Of a stretch of DNA of 8,540 bases, positions 6,000 to 8,540 are shown in pieces; position 1 is the stretch's first letter; each line of letters begins with the position of its first letter. This DNA is from Bacteroidota bacterium (GTDB lineage: Bacteria > Bacteroidota > Bacteroidia > Chitinophagales > LD1): contig JAFDYM010000536.1 in the NCBI GenBank assembly GCA_018267435.1, forward strand, positions 1 to 8,540. Reading direction: 5' to 3'. The notes under the pieces were generated by a model. That model did no database searches. It was given only the letters and a program-made list of their open reading frames with translations, and had not been told where the DNA came from. Both the position numbers and the translations under genes were made by a program.

Positions 6000-6562
6000 T
6001 GCAAACAATAGCTACCATACGCATAGCCAACAGCGCCCTGTACCTTAACGGGCAGCAGATGTTTGCGCACGAGGCTGAGAATGCCGAGGTGTTCTTCAAA
6101 GCATTGTATCAGTACCTAAAGTTGGAGTACCCCAAGTTTTTCAAAATGGATAGCCTAAGCAAGTTGGGTTTTTTAGCGGTAGACGCATTGGTGCAACATA
6201 CTGCCGAGATAAAGAGCTATGCAGATGATGAAATAGCGGTAGTGTTTGGCAACTATGCCAGCAGCTTAGATACTGACCAAAAATATTGGAACGGTGTAGC
6301 AGCGGCTGAGCCTGTAGCAAGCCCGGCATTGTTTGTATATACGCTGCCTAACATAGTGCAGGGCGAAATAGCCATCCGCCACAAGTGGTATGGCGAGAAT
6401 ATGTTTTTGGTATTGGATAGAAACAACAAAACTGCGGTGAACAATAGCGCAGCATTGCTGTTAGAAACTGGTAAGGCTAAGGCTTGTGTAGCAGGCTGGG
6501 TAGATTACCTAAACGGCGCTTACGAGGCCGAGGTAGCCTTAGTAAGAAAGCCCGAAGAATAG
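5999..6562 (+). CDS. Half-length ketosynthase-like protein without catalytic Cys (putative chain-length-factor-like partner of KS2)
   Basis: This 187-residue protein aligns by eye with only the N-terminal half of ketosynthases. LGFLAVDALVQ (56-66) matches the helix before the dimer region, IAVVFGN (79-85) matches the strand with GT.. in active enzymes, PALFVYTLPNIVQGEIAIRH (109-128) matches the FabF segment ending in VAGHLTI, and AGWVDYL (165-171) matches VAGGAE. The nucleophile position falls near Arg141, and no Cys stands there; the only Cys (163) is outside the motif. Both catalytic His residues and the GFGG end are absent because the protein stops early. It should be catalytically inactive and probably pairs with KS2, whose stop overlaps this ATG (TAATG). 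It fits the Ketoacyl-synt_2-type proteins seen in aryl-polyene and flexirubin clusters. The frame stays open upstream to an ATG at 5816, but that would lie entirely within KS2, so 5999 is the start. Confidence 0.75.
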   Translation: MQTIATIRIANSALYLNGQQMFAHEAENAEVFFKALYQYLKLEYPKFFKMDSLSKLGFLAVDALVQHTAEIKSYADDEIAVVFGNYASSLDTDQKYWNGVAAAEPVASPALFVYTLPNIVQGEIAIRHKWYGENMFLVLDRNNKTAVNNSAALLLETGKAKACVAGWVDYLNGAYEAEVALVRKPEE

Positions 6563-6586
6563 GGTGTGCGAACGGCGCCTAAAATT

Positions 6587-6594
6587 TATTTTTG
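6587..6594 (+). promoter_or_regulatory. Candidate Bacteroidota promoter -7 box (TATTTTTG)
   Basis: TATTTTTG is an exact match to TAnnTTTG, in the 74-nt gap between the KS-like gene and ACP2, 42 nt before the ACP2 ATG. The AT-rich context (AAAATTTATTTTTG) is typical for Bacteroidota. No clear -33 TTG is visible at the expected distance, where the sequence reads GGTGTGCG. It would start a separate transcript for ACP2, KS3 and the genes beyond. Confidence 0.48.
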
Positions 6595-6636
6595 CAACGA
6601 CATTAAAAAGTAATATAACCCCAAGCGAAGAGAGAA

Positions 6637-6891
6637 ATGGATAACTTAAACGAACAACTGAAAGCACAGATTATTGCGGCGTTGAACATGGAGGGCCTTA
6701 GCCCTGCGGATATTAACGACGATGCATTGCTATTTGGCGATGGCCTTGGCCTCGACTCGATAGATGCACTAGAGTTGATAGTAATGCTAGAACAGCAGTA
6801 CAAAATAAAAATAGCCAACCCTGAAGAGGGCCAAAAAATATTCAAGTCGATAAACAGCTTGGCTGATTTTATCCGTTCAAAACAGGCGTAA
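6637..6891 (+). CDS. Acyl carrier protein, ACP2
   Basis: This 84-residue acyl carrier protein has GDGLGLDSIDALELIVMLEQQY around Ser41, the expected phosphopantetheine site. The GLGLDSIDALEL form is the one I associate with carriers of aryl-polyene clusters, and it differs from ACP1 (LDLDSLDYVDLV). It should carry the elongating chain for KS3 and its partner. The ATG at 6637 follows a purine-rich GAAGAGAGAA stretch that may help ribosome binding. Its stop overlaps the KS3 start by 1 nt (TAATG). It is the first gene of block 3, behind the candidate promoter box at 6587. Confidence 0.94.
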   Translation: MDNLNEQLKAQIIAALNMEGLSPADINDDALLFGDGLGLDSIDALELIVMLEQQYKIKIANPEEGQKIFKSINSLADFIRSKQA

Positions 6892-8081
6892 TGAACATAT
6901 ACATTACAGGCATAGGCATAGTAAGTGGCGCAGGCGTAGGCGTGGCAGAAAACCTGCAGGCATTGCGCAGCGGCACTACGGGCGTAAGGCGTTCAGCCTT
7001 TACGTTCAACAATGGTGTGCCTGTATATGCCGCAGAGGTAAAACACACCAATGCTGAATTGAAAAATCTATTGGGTTTAAGCGAAGATGCACGCCTATCG
7101 CGCACATCGCTATTAGGTGCTGTGGCAGCGAAGGAGGCATTGGGCAACTTAGATAAAAAGCTTGTTGCCGATTTGCCTTTTATATCGGGCACTACTATTG
7201 GCGGTATGGATATAACGGAGAACTTCTACAAGCCATACTTGGCAGATAAGAACAGTGCCGACTACAGCATGTTGCTAACGCACGATAGCGGCGACACCAC
7301 GGAGAAGATAGCAGCACTGATAGGTACGCAAGGTTTTATGACTACCATCTCTACTGCTTGTTCATCATCGGCCAATACCTTGATGATGGGTGCGCGCATG
7401 ATGAGGCAGGGCAGGTACAAACGTGTGCTTGCTGGTGGTGTAGATGCTATGGCTGCCTTCACATTAAACGGCTTCCGCTCGCTAATGATATACGATGCAG
7501 AATACTGCCGCCCCTTCGATGCAAGCCGCGCAGGCTTGAACCTGGGCGAGGGCGCAGCGTACTTGTTGTTAGAAACTGAAGACTCGCTACAAGAAACAGG
7601 CAACAAGCCATTGGCTATGTTATCTGGTTGGGGCAATGCTAACGATGCCTACCACCAAACGGCTTCATCGCCCGATGGTAATGGCGCAACTATGGCTATG
7701 CAGAATGCGCTGAAGTGCGCAGGCTTGCAGCCTGAGCAAATAAGCTATGTAAATGCACACGGCACTGCCACGCCTAACAACGATTTATCGGAGAGTAAAG
7801 CTTTGATAAATGTGTTCGGCGGCAATGTTCCTAAATTCAGTTCTACAAAAGCATTTACAGGTCACACCTTGGCAGCAGCAGGTGGGGTAGAAGCGGTGTA
7901 TGCAACATTAGCTTTGCAACATGGTGCTCTATTTCCTAACCTCAATTTTAAAACGCCGATAGAAGAGTGCGGCTTAGTACCTGTTACTGAATACAGCGAG
8001 GGCAACAGCATCAACTATGTGCTATCAAACTCGTTTGGCTTCGGCGGCAACAATTCATCATTGATATTCGGAAAAATATAA
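6891..8081 (+). CDS. Beta-ketoacyl-ACP synthase, FabF-like, KS3
   Basis: The 396-residue condensing enzyme has Cys157 in STACSSSA, His290 in NAHGTATP and His325 after Lys320 in TKAFTGHTLAAAG, so the triad is complete. NSFGFGGNN is at 380-388, and CRPFDASRAGLNLGEGAA (206-223) is a standard KS block. It resembles FabF-type and aryl-polyene KS enzymes more than KS1 does. It should elongate the ACP2-bound chain with malonyl-ACP. It overlaps the ACP2 stop by 1 nt and is followed after 5 nt by a Cys-less KS-like gene, which repeats the KS2 arrangement. Whether KS2 and KS3 act on different chains (polyene versus the alkyl chains of a resorcinol half) cannot be told from sequence. Confidence 0.93.
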   Translation: MNIYITGIGIVSGAGVGVAENLQALRSGTTGVRRSAFTFNNGVPVYAAEVKHTNAELKNLLGLSEDARLSRTSLLGAVAAKEALGNLDKKLVADLPFISGTTIGGMDITENFYKPYLADKNSADYSMLLTHDSGDTTEKIAALIGTQGFMTTISTACSSSANTLMMGARMMRQGRYKRVLAGGVDAMAAFTLNGFRSLMIYDAEYCRPFDASRAGLNLGEGAAYLLLETEDSLQETGNKPLAMLSGWGNANDAYHQTASSPDGNGATMAMQNALKCAGLQPEQISYVNAHGTATPNNDLSESKALINVFGGNVPKFSSTKAFTGHTLAAAGGVEAVYATLALQHGALFPNLNFKTPIEECGLVPVTEYSEGNSINYVLSNSFGFGGNNSSLIFGKI

Positions 8082-8086
8082 GGGCA

Positions 8087-8540
8087 ATGGTTTACATACG
8101 CAGCGCATCCAGCATATCAGTACAGCAACCGGGCGGCACGGTGCAGCCGGTGGCTTTTCCTGCTGCGGTGGTTGAGCCCGATTATAAGGCTTTGATAAGC
8201 CCTGCCATGCTAAGGCGTATGGCACCCATTATTAAGTTTAGCGTAGCGGCGGGTATGGACTGCCTAAAACAAGCAGGCTTGGAGAAACCTAATGCCGTAG
8301 TAACCGGCACGGGCCTAGGCTGCCTGCGCGATACGCAGAAGTTTATGGAGGCATTCCTGACCTCAGATGCTGATACATTATCGCCTACTGCTTTTATACA
8401 ATCTACCCACAATACCATATCAGGGCAGATAGCTTTAATGACTACTTGCCACGGCTATAACATGACGTTTGTACAGAACAATTTGTCGTTTGAATACGCC
8501 CTGTTGGATAGCAAGATGCTGGTAGAAGAAGGTACAGACA
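8087..8540 (+). CDS. Beta-ketoacyl synthase N-terminal-like protein (Ketoacyl-synt_2 type), 3' truncated by window
   Basis: The frame opens at ATG 8087, 5 nt after the KS3 stop, and is still open at the window end, giving 151 residues. It has ketosynthase N-terminal features: VVTGTGLGCLRDT (71-83) matches the strand with the glycine turn, and TAFIQSTHNTISGQIAL (101-117) matches the FabF STIVNMVAGHL segment. As I recall, the STHN..SGQ form is typical of Pfam Ketoacyl-synt_2 proteins in aryl-polyene clusters. Aligning onward puts Asn131/Asn132 where the nucleophilic Cys should be; Cys121 lies about 11 residues too early. It is therefore probably an inactive chain-length-factor-like partner of KS3. 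Full length, and whether it ends after the N-terminal half or carries a whole KS fold, cannot be seen. Confidence 0.78.
   Translation, partial: MVYIRSASSISVQQPGGTVQPVAFPAAVVEPDYKALISPAMLRRMAPIIKFSVAAGMDCLKQAGLEKPNAVVTGTGLGCLRDTQKFMEAFLTSDADTLSPTAFIQSTHNTISGQIALMTTCHGYNMTFVQNNLSFEYALLDSKMLVEEGTD

Noticed and set aside
7262..7636. Minus-strand open frame of 124 codons
   Set aside because: Antisense to the active-site region of KS3, a clear real gene.

Overview
This window is part of an aryl-polyene/flexirubin-type pigment gene cluster from a Bacteroidota bacterium, probably of the Chitinophagia/Flavobacteriia type. The assignment rests on four things: a tyrosine ammonia-lyase C-terminal half that resembles the Flavobacterium johnsoniae enzyme as I recall it; a run of type II fatty-acid/polyketide-like genes all on the + strand; AT-rich TAnnTTTG-like boxes with little Shine-Dalgarno signal; and a dispersed CACTAAGG...ACAAAG type repeat that I associate with this phylum. 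Isoleucine is encoded mainly by ATA. The dialkylresorcinol genes (darA/darB) that would separate a true flexirubin cluster from an aryl-polyene-only cluster are not in view, so 'flexirubin' is the favoured but unproven product.

Block 1 (1-3832) is a tightly packed set: tyrosine ammonia-lyase (5' truncated by the window), an FabG-like ketoreductase, a FabB-type ketosynthase (KS1), an acyl carrier protein (ACP1) and an LpxL-like acyltransferase. Junctions are 4-nt overlaps (GTGA, ATGA) or gaps of 1-3 nt, which implies co-transcription and translational coupling. A roughly 150-nt gap (3833-3986) follows, containing two exact 16-nt repeat copies, one degenerate copy and a perfect 9-bp hairpin.

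Block 2 (3987-6562) holds a hotdog-fold dehydratase (FabZ/ApeP-like), a YbgC/4HBT-like thioesterase, a second intact ketosynthase (KS2) and a 187-residue half-length KS-like protein without a catalytic Cys. Block 3 (6637-end) starts after a candidate promoter and holds ACP2, a third intact ketosynthase (KS3) and a second Cys-less KS-like protein that runs off the window. KS2 and KS3 are therefore each followed directly by a KS-like partner, recalling the ketosynthase/chain-length-factor pairs of type II polyketide and aryl-polyene systems.

Inferred pathway: the ammonia-lyase turns tyrosine into 4-coumarate, which is activated and loaded onto an ACP by a ligase outside the window. KS/CLF pairs extend it with malonyl units, FabG reduces and the hotdog protein dehydrates, and skipping enoyl reduction leaves a conjugated polyene. 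The thioesterase and the acyltransferase would release, edit or transfer the chain. No tRNA, rRNA, CRISPR array, insertion sequence or convincing intrinsic terminator was seen.
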